Source: Cryptomeria japonica (lineage: Eukaryota; Streptophyta; Pinopsida; Cupressales; Cupressaceae). Taken from it: a stretch of 64,000 nucleotides of DNA. Positions 1-13,018 of this stretch are shown one piece after another. The notes beneath the pieces were generated by a model that made no database searches, was not told where the DNA came from, and saw nothing but the letters and a program-made list of their open reading frames with translations. Every line of letters begins with the position of its first letter. Within the stretch, counting starts at the first letter, position 1. Both the position numbers and the translations under genes were made by a program. Location of the stretch: positions 220,461,415 through 220,525,414 of the forward strand of contig NC_081410.1 in assembly GCF_030272615.1 (NCBI RefSeq). The letters run 5' to 3'.

Positions 1-352
1 AGGTAGCAACAGAGTGATGAGAGGGAGCTATTTCATGGGGATTATGCAGCCTTGGAGAGAGAGAGGGATAAGATTGTTGTGGAGAGGGATCATCTCCAAA
101 GGGAGAGGGATGAGGCTACGTGGAGGGCGCAGTTGTGTGTAGACTCTTATCAGAGATATTTTGTTGCTGGTACAGATGCGTGTTAGATGGCTAATAGATT
201 ATTTCATGCTGAATATAAGACAACATACTGGCATCATCATTATGAGGCAGTTGTTCCTAAGGGTCAGAGAGTACATAGCTATCGAGCCTCTTGATCTCAA
301 ATCAAATCATAGTCACAGAGCCAGTGCACGAGCAGTGGGGGAGTGATGGGTC
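1..352 (+). pseudogene. Tail of antisense accessory ORF of G1 (coiled-coil C-terminus of PMD-type protein)
   Basis: In the first frame a Glu/Arg-rich stretch reads as repeated ERD units (for example LERERDKIVVERDHLQRERD, about positions 94-155), which predicts a coiled coil, followed by an Arg/Tyr-rich stretch ending at a TAG near 184. A shared closing block (AGCAGTGGGGG.GTGATGGGTCC at about 330-352) occurs again at the end of the PMD ORF of element G2 (about 43672), so this is the equivalent ORF of G1. The PMD domain itself would lie left of the window. A stop in the second codon position of this frame and the later TAG show decay. The match rests on the shared end block, the coiled coil and the equivalent position in the element. 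Confidence 0.6.
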
Positions 353-3300
353 CACTAGAGGCACCGTTAGGACATCCTAGGGAAGGATCCAGTAGCTAGG
401 ACCCTTCTGGTGATTTGGGCAGTATCGGCCGACACTTATTTGATGATGTTATTTGAGTCGTTGGGCTTTTGTTGTACATTCTGACACATTATCATTTTAT
501 GATTTATACATGATATGCAGTTTTGGTGGTGGTTTATATGCTTTGTGCTTATTAATGATGCATGTTTCTATTATATTTTTATTTATGCTTTATATGTGAT
601 GCAACTCTATGTGATTTTATATGTGATGATCTTAAATATTGTTTATATAATGTATAATTAATGCTAAAAATGAATGTAATGTGATGTGATTAAACACAAA
701 TGCAATTAAAGTATCCTAAATGGATGTACTTTAAATGTTAATGAATCTAAATGTATGTGATTGATTTTGAGTTCAATGAATTAATGTTGCTATATGAAGG
801 TGATTTAAATGATAATGCACTTAAAATAAATTGATATTATACATAATGCAATGATAATGCAACTAAATGATTTTAAGTAATAATGCAACTAAAATGAATC
901 TAGATGATGATGCAACTAATGAATGAACTTTAAATAAATGCAACCAATGAATCAACTATATGAATGTAACTAATGAATGAAATTATTGCAACTAAATGAA
1001 TGAAACTAATTCTTTTTGTTTCAAATGTGCCAGAATATTGCTTTACCCTTTTGACTCAATTAAAGTAGAAGAAATGTTAGTTGGATGAAAGAGAGAGAAA
1101 ATAGAGGAGAGAGAGATGATGTTAAATGATGGAATGATGAGAAAGAATAATTAGGTCAATCCACAAATGATGATCTTGATTGAGACAATCAACATGATGA
1201 GATTTAGAAAATGAAACGATTTGATTGATGATTAATGATCCTTTGTGTCTTTATTCATAGTGCAGCACATTTTCATCACTGAGCCTTATTATGTAACAAT
1301 GAAGTTGCATACATCAGGGTATAAAGAACCAAGACCTAAAGATATCTCATTGCAAGAACAAACACGTAGTAGACAAGGAGTGAACCCTCCATTATGGGAA
1401 TGATGCTAGGAGTCAAGGTATGTGTGGTGTTCAACTATTGAAATCTCTTATCACAGACACCCATAACACCATTTCCCAAGAACTTCAATGGTTCACACCA
1501 CAAACAACAAACAAAGAAAAAGATCATGCCCATCATAGCTCCTCTAGTCACTTTTGGACATCCTTAAGCAGCATAGAAACATGATCTTCGCCAATTGATT
1601 AAAATATAAAACCAAATTAGATAAAACTCAACAGCTATACTAATTGTGCCTTTGCTTTGATTTGTTTGATGTGATGGATGATAATGTCTGATCTTAGAAA
1701 GTTGTGAACCCCGTTTAAGACCGATCTGTCTGATTTCGAGTGTATCCTCTTCTGTTTAAGACAAGATAATGATCATGTTGATATGGATATTGTTACAATT
1801 GAAAAGATAACTTGATTAGCTTGCTTGAAGATTTTTTATAAGATAGTTATATCCTTTGTTTGACTTCGTGCGAAGCGTTTGCTGGATATCTGCTAGGGTA
1901 TTTTTGCAAGTTTTATGGTCGATTGATTTTTTTATGTTTTTGGATTTTGTGGATAATTTTCAAATGTTTTTGGTTAATTTTTTATTTTTTGATGTTTTTG
2001 TGCTTTTTCATTATCATTTTGCAAACGTTTTTGGTATTTGTTGAAGATCTTTTATGCTTTTTAGGATATTTTGCTTTTTATGTTTTTAAGGAGTTTTTTA
2101 GGACTTTATCTGATTTTTAAGATATTTTCAAGACTTTATCTTATTTTTATGATTTTTCAGGACTTTATCTAATTTTATCATAATTTTATTTTATTTTTTA
2201 GGGTTTTTTCAAGACTTTTTACGATTTTAGGATTTTTTTAGTTATGCCCCCATTATGCAGATCTGTTATGATATGATGACTAACAAAATGCTTGTGAAGA
2301 CAATGATATTTAAGCATAAACTTATGCTAATGCAGTATGCAAGATGAAGATGCATTTCCTATTCGAACAAGGATTATGGTGTTTGTTTAGCATTTTGTAA
2401 TACACCAATTGAATGGGAGGTGCAAAACATTTCATAGATAAGTAGTCAATTAATCCTCAAGATCCCTTGGAACATAAAAATTAACACACTTAGTCACTAG
2501 GATTTACAAATGGATATGCGAAAAAATTCCCCATTGATTCTCAAAACTTTGATCTTCTTTTTCCCATGTGTGTGCAAGTGAGTTAATTCTAGCTCTTGTG
2601 TTCAATAAAGATCCTTGGTATCCTATATGACTAGCTACGTGGATTATTCTAACTTCAAAAAAATCCTGGATAGAGCCTCACTACCAGCAAGCTTTAAGGG
2701 CTCCAACGAGATTATACACCACAATCTATTGAATATTGCTCCATTACCAGCAGGCATCCATAGCCTTGATGGAGTTATTCTCATGTTCCCATAGTCAAGT
2801 TTTTTTGTCACACTTGTATGTATGATATTTTAGTTATATATCATTACTCCTTTTCCTTGAGATGGATATTGGCATAACACTTTTTTCTTTTTATTTTCTT
2901 TCCTTGACTTGTAAGTAATGAAACTAACTTGGGTATGATGATTACAGTGGCGCTGAAGCAGAATATTAGATTTTTCACTAGTCATATGATCAACTAGGTG
3001 TCTAGAATGAGTTAGAGATTTTTTTAATGTGTGAGATATAGAAATTGATATATTTTGGGTTAACAAGGCGCAAAATAGTGAAATATCTACCCAACCAAAG
3101 GTAAAGCATCACCATGGGGTGATGTTGAAAATGATGACTTCAGGATCTCAAAAACTTCATGTCTAAATATCTAAGAAAGGAGATGGCCCTTGTTTATTTT
3201 GAATGCAAACAGATGATAAATTTGGACAATTGCTTTTTTTATTGATGCAACTATGTGAACAAGTAGCAACGATATGCAACTACATGAAAAGTTAGTAATA

Positions 3301-3399
3301 ATATGTAACTACATGTTGTGCAATGATTAATATGTGATGCAATGCAGTAAGGAAATATTCAAATGAAATGTTGAATTTAAAATGAACCCATCCTTAGAT
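353..3399. other. Non-coding spacer between antisense ORF and integrase of G1
   Basis: About 3 kb without a credible ORF. Positions 480-1020 are a simple, AT-rich run built from imperfect 'atgcaactaaatgaatg' words. Positions 1900-2240 are very T-rich, with repeated 'tttttggatttt' words. A C-run block near 2247 (atgcccccattatgcag) has a counterpart at 46050 in G2 (gcattgcccccagttt). The same succession of low-complexity, T-rich and C-run blocks lies between the antisense ORF and integrase of G2, so the spacer is an ancestral part of the family. Confidence 0.6.
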
Positions 3400-4530
3400 G
3401 TAATATCATTTTAGGTGCATACTATTCATAGGATCGGCAAATGGATCTCCTTCCATGGTGGATAAACCATAGACACCATTTCCAACAACTCTTGTGATGA
3501 TGAACGGTCCCAACTAGTTAGGTTCAAAATTACCTAGCCATTCTCGCTCTGTTAAGTTTCTTTGATTTTCTTTAAGGACAAGATCTCCCACTTCAAAATA
3601 ACATGGTCTCACTCTTTTGTTGTAGCTTCTTCTCATTCAGTTTTGGTAACCTTATAGGTGATTTAGAGCAGTTTGTCTCTTTTCATCCAATAATTCCAAC
3701 TCTTGCAATCTTGACACTATAATCTTCCTTGGATATGATGTTCTTCAGAGATACTCCTAGTGATGTCAATTCTACCTTAATAGGTAAAATAACTTCTGCA
3801 CCATATATCAATGAATACAGTGTAGCTCTTGTTGCAGTTTGTACACCGGTTCTGTAGGCCCAAAGAGCAGGATTGAGATGAATGTGCCAATCACGTCCTG
3901 TTTCAGTGACAACTTTCATTAGAATTTTCAAGATTGTTTTGTTTATTGCCTCTACTTTTCCATTGCTTTGTGGATAATATGGTGTTGCAAATCGATGTTG
4001 GATGTGAAACTGCTCACAATGTTCACTTACTTCTTGGTTCTTGAATGATCTTCCATTATCTGTCACAATGCACATTGGGACACCATATCTATAGATAATG
4101 TAATTCAAAATGAATTTTTCTATTTGTTTTCTGTAGTGTAAGTCATAGGGATTGCCTCAACCCACTTTGTGAAATATTTTGTGATAGTAATAATGAACTT
4201 ATGTCCATTAGATGAGGTAGGGTTGATTTCCCTACTAAATCAAGTCCCCATTGTGAGAACAACCATAGTGATGTGATGGGTTGAAGGTCTTGTGTAGGTG
4301 CGTGAGTCCGATCTCCATGAATCTGGCATTGCCTATATTTTTGTACATATTTGTAGGCATCCTTCTCAATTGTTGGGCAGTAGTATCCTATTCTCAACAA
4401 TTTCTTGCCTAAAGATGGGCCACTGACATGGGCACCATAGATTTCATCATAAACTTCCTTTAAAGCATTTAGTGCTTCTTCAAAATTGAGATATCTAAGC
4501 AAGGTGGTATCCAAGCTTCTTCTGTATAAT
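3400..4530 (-). pseudogene. G1 integrase (degenerate)
   Basis: The catalytic core is split over two frames. The N-terminal part (about 4143-4514) has a degraded zinc-binding region: the expected C..C pair reads YRQCQIHG, so one Cys is lost. It is followed by WGLDLVGK, which carries the first acidic residue. The second part (3683-4108) has VTDNGRSFKN (second Asp), a GKVEAINK segment with the Glu, and NPALWAYRT. These match the D, D, E triad of gypsy integrases. A GPF-type C-terminal module can be read at about 3410-3560. Frame breaks near 4110-4143 and after 3683 show it is inactive. Integrase would insert the cDNA into chromosomal DNA. Confidence 0.8.
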
Positions 4531-4819
4531 GTGTCTGCAATAAGTGTGTATCTATATGCCTGTCGTATGAGGGTCTTTCTCTGATTGGTGAAAGATCTGG
4601 AGGCATATATTGAACATGTAAATATGAGTAGACTTCTTGATACCAGGGGGGTTCAGGTCCCGCTATGACACAAACATATCCTGAAGTAATTATTTCATAT
4701 GAAGGTACCATCAAGTTCTCTACTACGAACTCAAACTGAGTTCCATTATTCGAAATATCAAGGAGAGATCCCACAATTGCCATTGAATTAGTGGTTTTGT
4801 TCCTATACTTTGGGGATTT

Positions 4820-5300
4820 TCTCAAAAGAGATATTGGAGAAATGTTGCTTGAGTTCTTCTACCAACTGTTTGTAGGGTGTGAGCTTGTCATCCTTGGTGA
4901 CGTAATCGCCATTCACTTGGTTGATGATAAGATAAGAATCCCCATAGACTTGTAGCTCTTTGATCTTCCATTGCACGATAGTCTAAAGTCCTATTACTAG
5001 TGCTTCATATTTAGCTATGTTATTAGTGCATGGGAAACTTATTCTGAATGACTTGGGAATAGAATCACCTTAAGGGGTGATAAATTGAATTCCTACTCCT
5101 GCTCCTCGATAGGAGTGTAATTCAGTTCATAGCCTACAAGGGTTTTGCTGATGTAGTAGATTTCTCTTTCTTTTCCTTGATCGTCATGTTGTGCTAAGAG
5201 AGCACCCAAAGAGGAGTTTGTGGCGGATATATATAACAATAGTGGTTTTCCATGAAGTGGCAGCACTAACACTGGTGTGGTAAGTAGATAGTCTTTCAAA
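4820..5300 (-). pseudogene. G1 RNase H region with internal deletion
   Basis: Positions 5093-5299 encode the start of the Ty3-type RNase H (LLLYISATNSSLGALLAQ, then ISKTLVGYELNYTPIEE). At about 5100-5105 the sequence jumps directly, in another frame, to the middle of the second, Tat-specific RNase H (GVGIQFITP, then NNIAKYEAL and VYGDSYLI). Compared with G2, about 115 residues between the two points are missing, including the first Asp motif (YFDGS in G2) of the second RNase H. Without it the enzyme could not cut the RNA strand of the hybrid. A stop also interrupts the second part. Confidence 0.75.
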
Positions 5301-6400
5301 GCTTGAAATACCTCCTAGCATTGTTTTGACCATGTGAATGTTTCACCTTTCCTTAAGAGGTGTTGGAAAGGGTGGCACATATTTGCCAATTGTGTTATGA
5401 AGCATCTTATAGATTGGAGTCTCCCTTGCAGACTTCTCAATTTCTTGAGTGTTGTTGGTGCTGGCATTTCTAAGATGGCTTTCACCTTTTCTAGATCTAC
5501 TTCAATGCTTCTGTTTGACACAATGAAGCTCAAGAGATTTCCAGCTGTAACACCAAATACACAATTCTTAGGATTAAGCCTTACATTGTATTATTCTAAT
5601 CTATCAAATATTTTGGCTAGAACTTCCAGGTGATCTTCTCTAGTTTGTGGCTTGGCTAGGATATCATCAACATAATACTCTATGATATCATGTATCATGT
5701 CATGGAACAATGTTGCCATAGCTCATTGATATGTTTCACTTGCATTCTTTAAACCAAATGACATGACATTCCAACAGTATGTTCTCCAAGGACATGTGAA
5801 TGTTGTCTTTGCTTAGTCTTCTGGTGCAATCCTGATTTGATTATAACTCGAAAAACTGTCCATGAGTGAAATCATTTAATTTCCCATTGTAATATTTATA
5901 ATCATATCAATATTTGGAAGCGAAAAATCATCCTTTGGACAAGCCTTGTTTATATCTCTAAATTCTATGCAAATTTTGATGCCCCCAATGTGCTTGGTTA
6001 CTAGGACTAGATTGGAGATCCACTCTGCATAGTGTATGGGTCTTATGAAACCCACATCTAACAATTTAGGCAATTCAATTTTGACTATTAAGGCTATCTA
6101 TAGATGCATCTTTCTTAACTTTTGCTTGTAGGGCTTTGTTCCTGGTAATAGTGGTAGATGGTGTAAAACCAATTCAAGATCCAGTCTTGGCATATCTGCA
6201 TAGGACCATGCAAAGTTAATAGGCCTTTTCTTGAAAAATTGAATAAATTTCTCTTTTTCTAGAGGATCTAGTGATTGTGCCAGGTGAATTTTGTGTACAT
6301 TCTCGGCATCTCCTATGTTCATTTCTTCAATTTCTTTCATTTTGAGTGTTGATTTCTCTTGATCTATTGGAAGATCATCAAGTCTACCTCTGGTCATACT
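5300..6400 (-). pseudogene. G1 reverse transcriptase (degenerate)
   Basis: RT copies genomic RNA into cDNA. The pre-RT segment [20 protein letters not shown] lies in 6098-6397. FIRPIHYAEWIS and FRDINKACPKDDFSLPNID, typical of the RT fingers, lie in 5876-6073. A YYVDD active-site motif can be read at about 5660-5675. The thumb continues as IEVDLEKVKAILEMPAP in 5315-5533. The frame is interrupted by stops and shifts between these blocks, including near 5876 and 6090. Identity as a gypsy RT is clear; activity is not possible. Confidence 0.82.
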
Positions 6401-7760
6401 ATGTTTCTCCTAAGTCATCTAGATTGAAGGAAGATCTTGCCTCTCCAAAATATGTTGTTCTATCAAGATCTATGGCGAATCCTGCCTTGTGGTCATCAAA
6501 TGGGAATCCATCTCTGGCACCCAAGAACTCTACTATGGCCTCATTATTCTCAAACCAATCTAGCTTTGGTTCCTCTCTTTTCCCCCAGTCTATTAAATGT
6601 GGATACATAAGACATAGATCTCTTTCATCATCAAAATTTGGGCTTGTTGTTATCATGAAGACTTGATTACCAAATTGGCTTGTGAAGGAATTTGGGTCTA
6701 TTCCTATATCTTCGTAAACAATGTCATCATCTACAGGTGGTAGGTGATCATAATATATGTTCACATTTGATGTGATACTACTATGGAGAGAGAGAAATGC
6801 ATATCCATGTGAGTTAGTGATTGTGTCAACATAGGCGTATATATTTGATCTGTCATCATATGGTTCCTCTTCAATTGGAGTTAAATGGAACTCTGCAGTA
6901 TTGATGATGCATGGAATACTCTCATGACTTGATGATGTATCTCCATTTATTGACATGTTGCTTATTCCTTGGATGACTCATTCTAGCCTTGTTATTGTGA
7001 CATTTGCTAGTGCTATGTCATTATCTGTTGATGTACTTGAAGATAAGGATGAGGTCAACTAGGTGTTGATCTTATTTGGTGGTCTTATGTTTGTGCATGA
7101 AGAATAAATCTATGTCTTGTTGTCACTTGTAAGTGTTATGCCTATTTCTGTTACTGCATTTGCATGTGAAGATGGTGGACATGCAGTTGTTGACAAGTTT
7201 CCCAATGTAACATTATCAATAACTCTGATTTCTTTGGTTGACTATTGTGGTATTTCTAGTGGCATGTTCATAATTACTAGAGTAGCTGATTTTTTAGACT
7301 TTTTTGTTGTGTGGCTATATCACAAACCTTAGTGTTTTGGGTTGTCTATAGGTAAAATGGGTTCTATGATGCCTTGAGCATTTAGTCCTAATCCTGTTGT
7401 TCCATCATAGCCATGTCTTTGTAACATTGTGAATCTATTCTCATATAGGTATAAGGGAAGTTTGATAACATGGTAGTCTTCTTCATCATTGTATAGCCAA
7501 GCATTCATGTCTTCTTCTAGGGCTTCATCTTGTATGTCTCCCCATATAACAAATGAGCAAGAGTCTGAATATCTGACAATATATTTTCCTTTATCTTGTT
7601 TGGTGATAGTAGATGAGGGTCTCCCAAAAGTTCTAGGAGATAGAGATATGGGTCTTGTTGATGATGATCTAGCCATAGAATATTCTCCACACCCTTCATC
7701 CTTGATTTTCAGTGGAGGTACAATAGGTATGTATGGTGCTATAGATCCCAACTATGGAAT
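6399..7760 (-). pseudogene. G1 linker region with G-patch-like motif
   Basis: This lies between protease and RT. An ORF at 7329-7751 ends in MLQRHGYDGTTGLGLNAQG, which has the spacing of a G-patch (hydrophobic-x3-GY-x4-GLG-x3-GQG), an RNA-protein interaction module. The ORF at 6399-6956 is acidic and low in recognised motifs, but KAGFAIDLDRTTYFGEA matches [18 protein letters not shown] of G2, so it belongs to the same polyprotein. The stretch 6957-7330 holds no long frame and is probably decayed linker. Function of the G-patch in these elements is unknown to me; in betaretroviruses a G-patch adjoins the protease. Confidence 0.6.
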
Positions 7761-8460
7761 GATTGTATGTACTTGATTGATGGGGACTTGGTTGTCTGTA
7801 ATTGCTTTCAAGTAGTTATAGTGTTGAAAAGGATCTGAGTCTCCATGTACTGTTATTTCAATTCCATTGAATGAAAACTTGATGCCTTGATGGAATGCAG
7901 ATGGTATGCCCTGCATGGCATGTATCTATGGATGACCCAATAACATATTATATCCTAGTTTTTTGTCTAATACTTGGAATATAACATTGGTAGTAACAGG
8001 TCCAACTTCAATTGGAAATGTGACCACTCATTTTGAAGGATGTTCTTCATCATCATATGCCTTTATGTTGATCTTCTTTGTAGGGTCTATGTGAAACTGA
8101 GCATAGCCTAGTGCTTGAAGCAATTTAAGGGTGCATGTGCTCAGCCCTACTCCTCCATCAACCAACACTCTTTTGATCCTTTTCTTATGATTGTATGCTA
8201 CTATATGTAAAGGATCATTGTGCATGATTCTATTTGTTGGGACATCTTGTTCTATGAAAGCAACCCAAGATGAAGCAACTATGTTTCCCACCATTGCTTG
8301 AAATGTAGTCTCATATATATCTCTTGAGACAACTGAATCTTGGAGCACCTTGTCTAAGATTTTTCTATGACTTGGCGATACACAAAGCAATTCAAAGATT
8401 GATATTTGTGTTGGAGTCTTATTTAATTGATCTACACCATTGAAGTTGTTTGTTTGAGGA
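7760..8460 (-). pseudogene. G1 aspartic protease (degenerate)
   Basis: The protease would cleave the Gag-Pol polyprotein. The ORF at 8028-8390 contains RVLVDGGVGLSTCTLKLLQ, the position of the catalytic D-[ST]-G loop of retropepsins, here DGG, and KKINIKAYDDEEHPSK directly after it. The same order occurs in G2. Downstream, at about 7910-7960, a LLGHP-stop-IHAM segment corresponds to [10 protein letters not shown] in G2, so a Trp codon has become a stop. The flanking frames are broken. Confidence 0.7.
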
Positions 8461-8479
8461 GGTGTATGAGAAGGTACTC

Positions 8480-10619
8480 TTTATAGTGTAACCTTTGATC
8501 TATGAGTCACAACGACACAATCTCTATTTCTAGGATTAACACTGATAGTGGCCATGCATCCCCTTCAATGAGTGTATTGATGGTGTAGTCATAATCAACC
8601 TTTGTGTAGTTGGTCATGTTATCTTGCATTCTTGGACTAGAAGATTGAACTTGATTGTGCTTAAAAAATGGATCTTTGTAGATGATGTGGGCTTGATTTG
8701 TAGATCCTTTATTGGCATCCACTGTGACATTGCCTTGGTCTATTAAATCTTGAATGAGGTTCTTTGTCTTATAACAGCTAGATGTCTTGTGGACTTTTGC
8801 TCGATGGTACTCACAAAAGTCATTGTCATTCCACCATGCTGGTTTGAATGGCCCCGGTTCATATTTACGCACCTGAGGCAATCTTATTACATTGATTTGC
8901 ACAAGTTTCTTCAATGCAGAATCTATCAGCTCTCTCAAGGGTGTAAAATTTCTTTTTGGTGTATTATTCCTTGCAGGTTTGAAGGTGTTGAATTGCATTG
9001 TATTTGTACTGGTAGTTGTTGTATTGTTAACTTGTGACTGATTCACATTTGGTGAAGAAGAACTTGATGGCCTTTGCAATGGCACTATTGGTTGAACTTT
9101 ATTTACCACACGAGCATCTACCACTCCATCATTTGTCACATTCTTATTTCTGGACCAGAATTTAGGATTATCTGCACCCGTTGTGTTGGAGGTACCACTG
9201 TGTTTGCTACTTTTAAGGATGCCTTGTTCTAGCAATCATTTCTCACATTTTAATCCCTTTTCAGTAATCTCTTAAAAGGTACTCAAACATTATATTTGTA
9301 AAGGATATTTTACTATAGGTGTGAGGTTTTCACTGAAAATATCCACTTGTTATGTTTCTGGTATGTGGCTTGGATACCAATGGTATAGAGACCTCCATCT
9401 TTGTAAAAATGTAGCAAAGGTTCCACTTTCCTTTTACTTTGTAGAACACAAGTCTATGAGAGTTACTGGATTGTCAATATTGTGAGAGAAGTTTTTAATG
9501 ATCAACTTTGCTAGCTCTCCCCATGACGTAATCCTTGGTGGTAGATGTGAAAACCACTCTAGTGCAAATCCTCCAAGACTTTTCGGAAAAAGTCGTAAAA
9601 GGTATGTATCCTCATGGGATACTTCAATGCATGATGTAAAGAAATCTCTGATGTGATCTCTTGGATCACCCTTTCCTCTATACTTGTCAAACTTTGGTGT
9701 TTCAAAATGAGGAGGAAAGGGTGGCATGTATAATGACCTATCAAAAGGATAAGGTCTGATATCTTCCATAATGCAATTCTTTTTCTCTTTACTTGATTGC
9801 ATTGTCACCATTTGCCTTTGTAGATTCTAAACTTGCTGAACCAAAACCTTTGTTTGCGTCAAGGGTACACTGGATGTGTAGTATTGGACACATATGGTGG
9901 AGTTATTGTATAGACAGGTATTGTTTAAGACATTGCTTGATTGTGTAGTTGTGAGTTGAAACCTCCACTAGGTGTCATAAAGTAGACAAATTGTGATCTT
10001 GTATTGGATTGATTAGACCCAAAGGGATTGGTAGATCCTTGTTGTATCCCTTAACCACTAAGAGTAGATCCTACAACTACTGTCATTTCCATTTGTGAAG
10101 TATTCACTAATTGTGAACTGACCATGGGTGTTGTTTGGAATGTAACAGACGTGGTTCTTGGCATTTGTGTTGAAGCCATGGTAGCTTGTATTGCATTTGA
10201 TTGTGTTGATGTAGTTTGAGCAATACTTTGCGTTGAATTTGTTGTTGTTGTTGTTGGTATCTGAGTTGTATTTTGGTTTAGAGTTACCCCAAGTGGCAAG
10301 ATTGCAAAAATGTCAACATTTCGGGGTAACTTTGCTCCATTCTGGATCAAAAGAGAGAGAGATACCTATCTCTGTTGTTATTGATGAGAGCATTGAGGAC
10401 TGTTGGTGCTTGACGGTCTTGTTGAGCAGCCTCAATTTCTTCTTGTGTTAATCTCTTTCGTAGCTCCTCAATTGTGGGTAGTTGATTGGTGTCTGTAGGT
10501 AAAGTATCTCCCCTTCTTGGTTGTGAATTTGAGCTTGTAGGTGGGCTCATATTCCAAGTAGGATTGTAATAGGGGTCACTATTTGGATCCATTTTTGCAG
10601 GGTCTCTATTTGGATCCAT
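8480..10619 (-). pseudogene. G1 gag (broken)
   Basis: Gag forms the virus-like particle and binds genomic RNA. The proposed start is the Met at 10619 (MDPNRDPAKMDPNSDPYYNP), followed by a Pro/Gln-rich and Thr/Gln-rich N-terminal part (10051-10619). The capsid-type core lies at 9434-9811 (YPFDRSLYMPPFPPHFETPK, KYRGKGDPRDHIRDF, FPKSLGGFALEWFSHLP). The C-terminal part, 8507-9235, holds a C-x2-H-type knuckle CEYHRAKVHKTSSC, in which the central Gly-His of G2 (GRGH) has become VH. Frame breaks occur near 10350, 9811 and 9240-9434. It aligns block by block with the longer gag ORF of G2. Confidence 0.8.
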
Positions 10620-12623
10620 TTGGTGTTTTTCCTTTGGAGATCATGTTAATGGCATGAATGTAACTTCAGAGTGATCTTGACTCTCTATGATGCACCTAAA
10701 AGAATGACAGACTTGGACAACTAATATGAAAGACTTTGATCTATCGACTGTGAGATTATGTATGCAAACTTAAACTACTATGAGGACTCTCTACTACTGA
10801 GGAGTTTGTTCTTCGATGGTAAGTTTGGCAAGTTGTCGAATAACTTATTGCTCTGTTTGTTTCTTGATATCTCGCTCAGCTTGCCTTTGGATTCATGTTG
10901 ACTTACAAACTTCGTTATCTAGGACAAGTTCAATCTCTTCATGTTGTGGGAGGTCAATTCTTAATTCCCAAGCAAGATTGTCTAAAACATCAATTATTTC
11001 TAATTGATCATCATCTGGTCCAAGGTTTGGTTGCTCAAATGGAAATTCTCCATCCCCTGGTAGACCTATGCAAATGAAATTCTCTTAAGACTTCTAAGGG
11101 TGATAGACTATGACTGATGCAAATGATGACTATGCAAGATTTAAGATGATGAACTTGGTGGCAATCTATTGAAGTGTGCAAGAATGATTCTATCCTAGGA
11201 GGGATGTAAATGATTATTTTGCAAAGACTATTTGGATGTGAATAGTTGACCTTAATTCCTAAGTATGTGGTGAGGACTCTGTGCAAAATGAGGATACAAA
11301 ACTAGACTATGCATGACCTAAATACATGAAACCTATGATCGCAAAAGGTATCATTTTCTCCATATCTTTGAATGTGGCAACTTTGTTGATCTTGTTGATT
11401 GATGGTTTGACAAAACTTGGTTGATATTCCACTTTGTTTTTGGTAATGTTTGAAAATGTTTGATCTTGTAGCAAAGACATAGTAGCAAAGCAAGAAAACC
11501 AATCTGACATAAAGAGAACACTATTCAAAGGATTTTTTCAAACCCATATGAATGTTGGAATCTTTTTCAAGACCCCATTTTGTTTTCGACAAATCTTGGT
11601 CATTCGATCATACAATAGTCAGACTCTACAAAGGTCAAAAGGTCACGAATAGTACCTCAGCCCACATCTTGATACTTCATCAGCTCAAATAGCCATGCCA
11701 CAGCCTAGGGTGTGCCATTTTTTTTTTCCTTTTTCCAGAAATTAAACCAAAGAGGATTTCTCCTCAATTGGCGCGTTATCCTGGGAGATATATGGTGAGT
11801 GTCTTGGGGGCAGATTATTCCCCACCCTTGCACTATGATACTATAAGTATCTGGTTACTGACTTGGATTGTCCTCTAATTTTCTAAAGATAATAGTTGGG
11901 GATTCGTTCGAGTGGTCATAATCAACAATGTTTTTTGCTCCATTAAGGAGGTCTCCTAGTTTGTAGAGGTTATGCTCTACATATTTTATCATACCATATA
12001 GGCACCGAGGGAGGCATGACGTCGTTATGACAACATGTAATACTTGTTTCTTATAATTTTCATTGCAAACACATTTATTTATAGTGGCTTGGATTACTTG
12101 GCTTTAGTCGTTACCACTTAGGTCGTTCCCTCTCACTTGGCCTTATGGGCTACTTGGGAGGCATGCCTACTAAGGGTTTTATCCTATTACAAAAATTGAC
12201 AGAAAGCATGAAAGGTGGGTCTAGATTTTTGGTCACCCAGTTAAGGGGAGAGCATATGCCTATCACCTTGGAAACATGGAAAACAAGAGAGTTCTTTTTT
12301 ATCCCTTCATTGCAAAATTTTATAAACTATTTGAAGATTTTGCTCCAAAAAAGCATGATGTTTATTTTAGCCAACAAAGCAATGATGAGATAAAGAAAAA
12401 CATGTTTTTTTTTTTGTTCTTTTTAAAGAGCACCAAAGTAAGTATTAGCTAAACTAGGTCCAGCTATACCTACAAAAACTCATGAAAATGTTAGCACATT
12501 GTGGGCTCACAAGCCTAATTTTCTCTTTCGGTTACAAAATTGACTTCACTGTCTGTTGGAACAGAACCTTACAATGACGAAGAATCGAGAATAGATAGAA
12601 CATTAATCCTTTGTCGACCTCTG

Positions 12624-12755
12624 ACAAATGTGAATCAAGGTCTGCACAAATACGAACTAGCACCTGCACAATTGTGAATTTTTTTGTAGACAAGTGTGAA
12701 TTTCTATCTACACAAATGCAAACTGATATTTGAACAAATACAAATTATTAAACAG
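12624..12755. repeat. 22-bp tandem repeat array, six units
   Basis: Six consecutive units of exactly 22 bases begin with acaaatgtgaa-like words: acaaatgtgaat, acaaatacgaac, acaattgtgaat, acaagtgtgaat, acaaatgcaaac, acaaatacaaat. The second half of each unit varies and often ends in ctgc or ctac. The array lies on the gag side of the 78-codon ORF. Confidence 0.75.
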
Positions 12756-12781
12756 AAGTAAAAGACAAAATATAGAAGTTT

Positions 12782-13018
12782 TCAAATGACATGAGTTTGA
12801 TCCATTATGATCTCAATGTCATCAAATACATCAAATCTTTCAAGGTATTTCTGCACAATATGATAGTATCGCGATAGGGCAACCAATTCTTCAAGATCTT
12901 GGAATCTCTTCTCTACTCTTATCATTCGTCGATGAGCTCTCTTCAGCCTTTTGTGTTCTCTTCTCTTTCTGGAACCTGAAATTTTGAAGGTCACTCTTCC
13001 TGTCATAGGGTTAGACAT
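12782..13018 (-). CDS. Hypothetical 78-residue basic protein in the G1 leader
   Basis: The ORF starts about 245 bases downstream of the primer-binding site, before gag. The first half is strongly basic (GSRKRREHKRLKRAHRRMIR). The second half is acidic and hydrophobic with regular spacing (EKRFQDLEELVALSRYYHI, then YLERFDVFDDIEIIM), so an amphipathic helix or short coiled coil after a nucleic-acid-binding stretch is plausible. I do not recognise a family. Some Tat-type elements (Ogre) carry an extra ORF upstream of gag, so the position is precedented. It is flanked on both sides by 22-bp repeats. It may also be a chance ORF; the homologous region of G2 is outside the window. Confidence 0.35.
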   Translation of the reverse strand: MSNPMTGRVTFKISGSRKRREHKRLKRAHRRMIRVEKRFQDLEELVALSRYYHIVQKYLERFDVFDDIEIIMDQTHVI

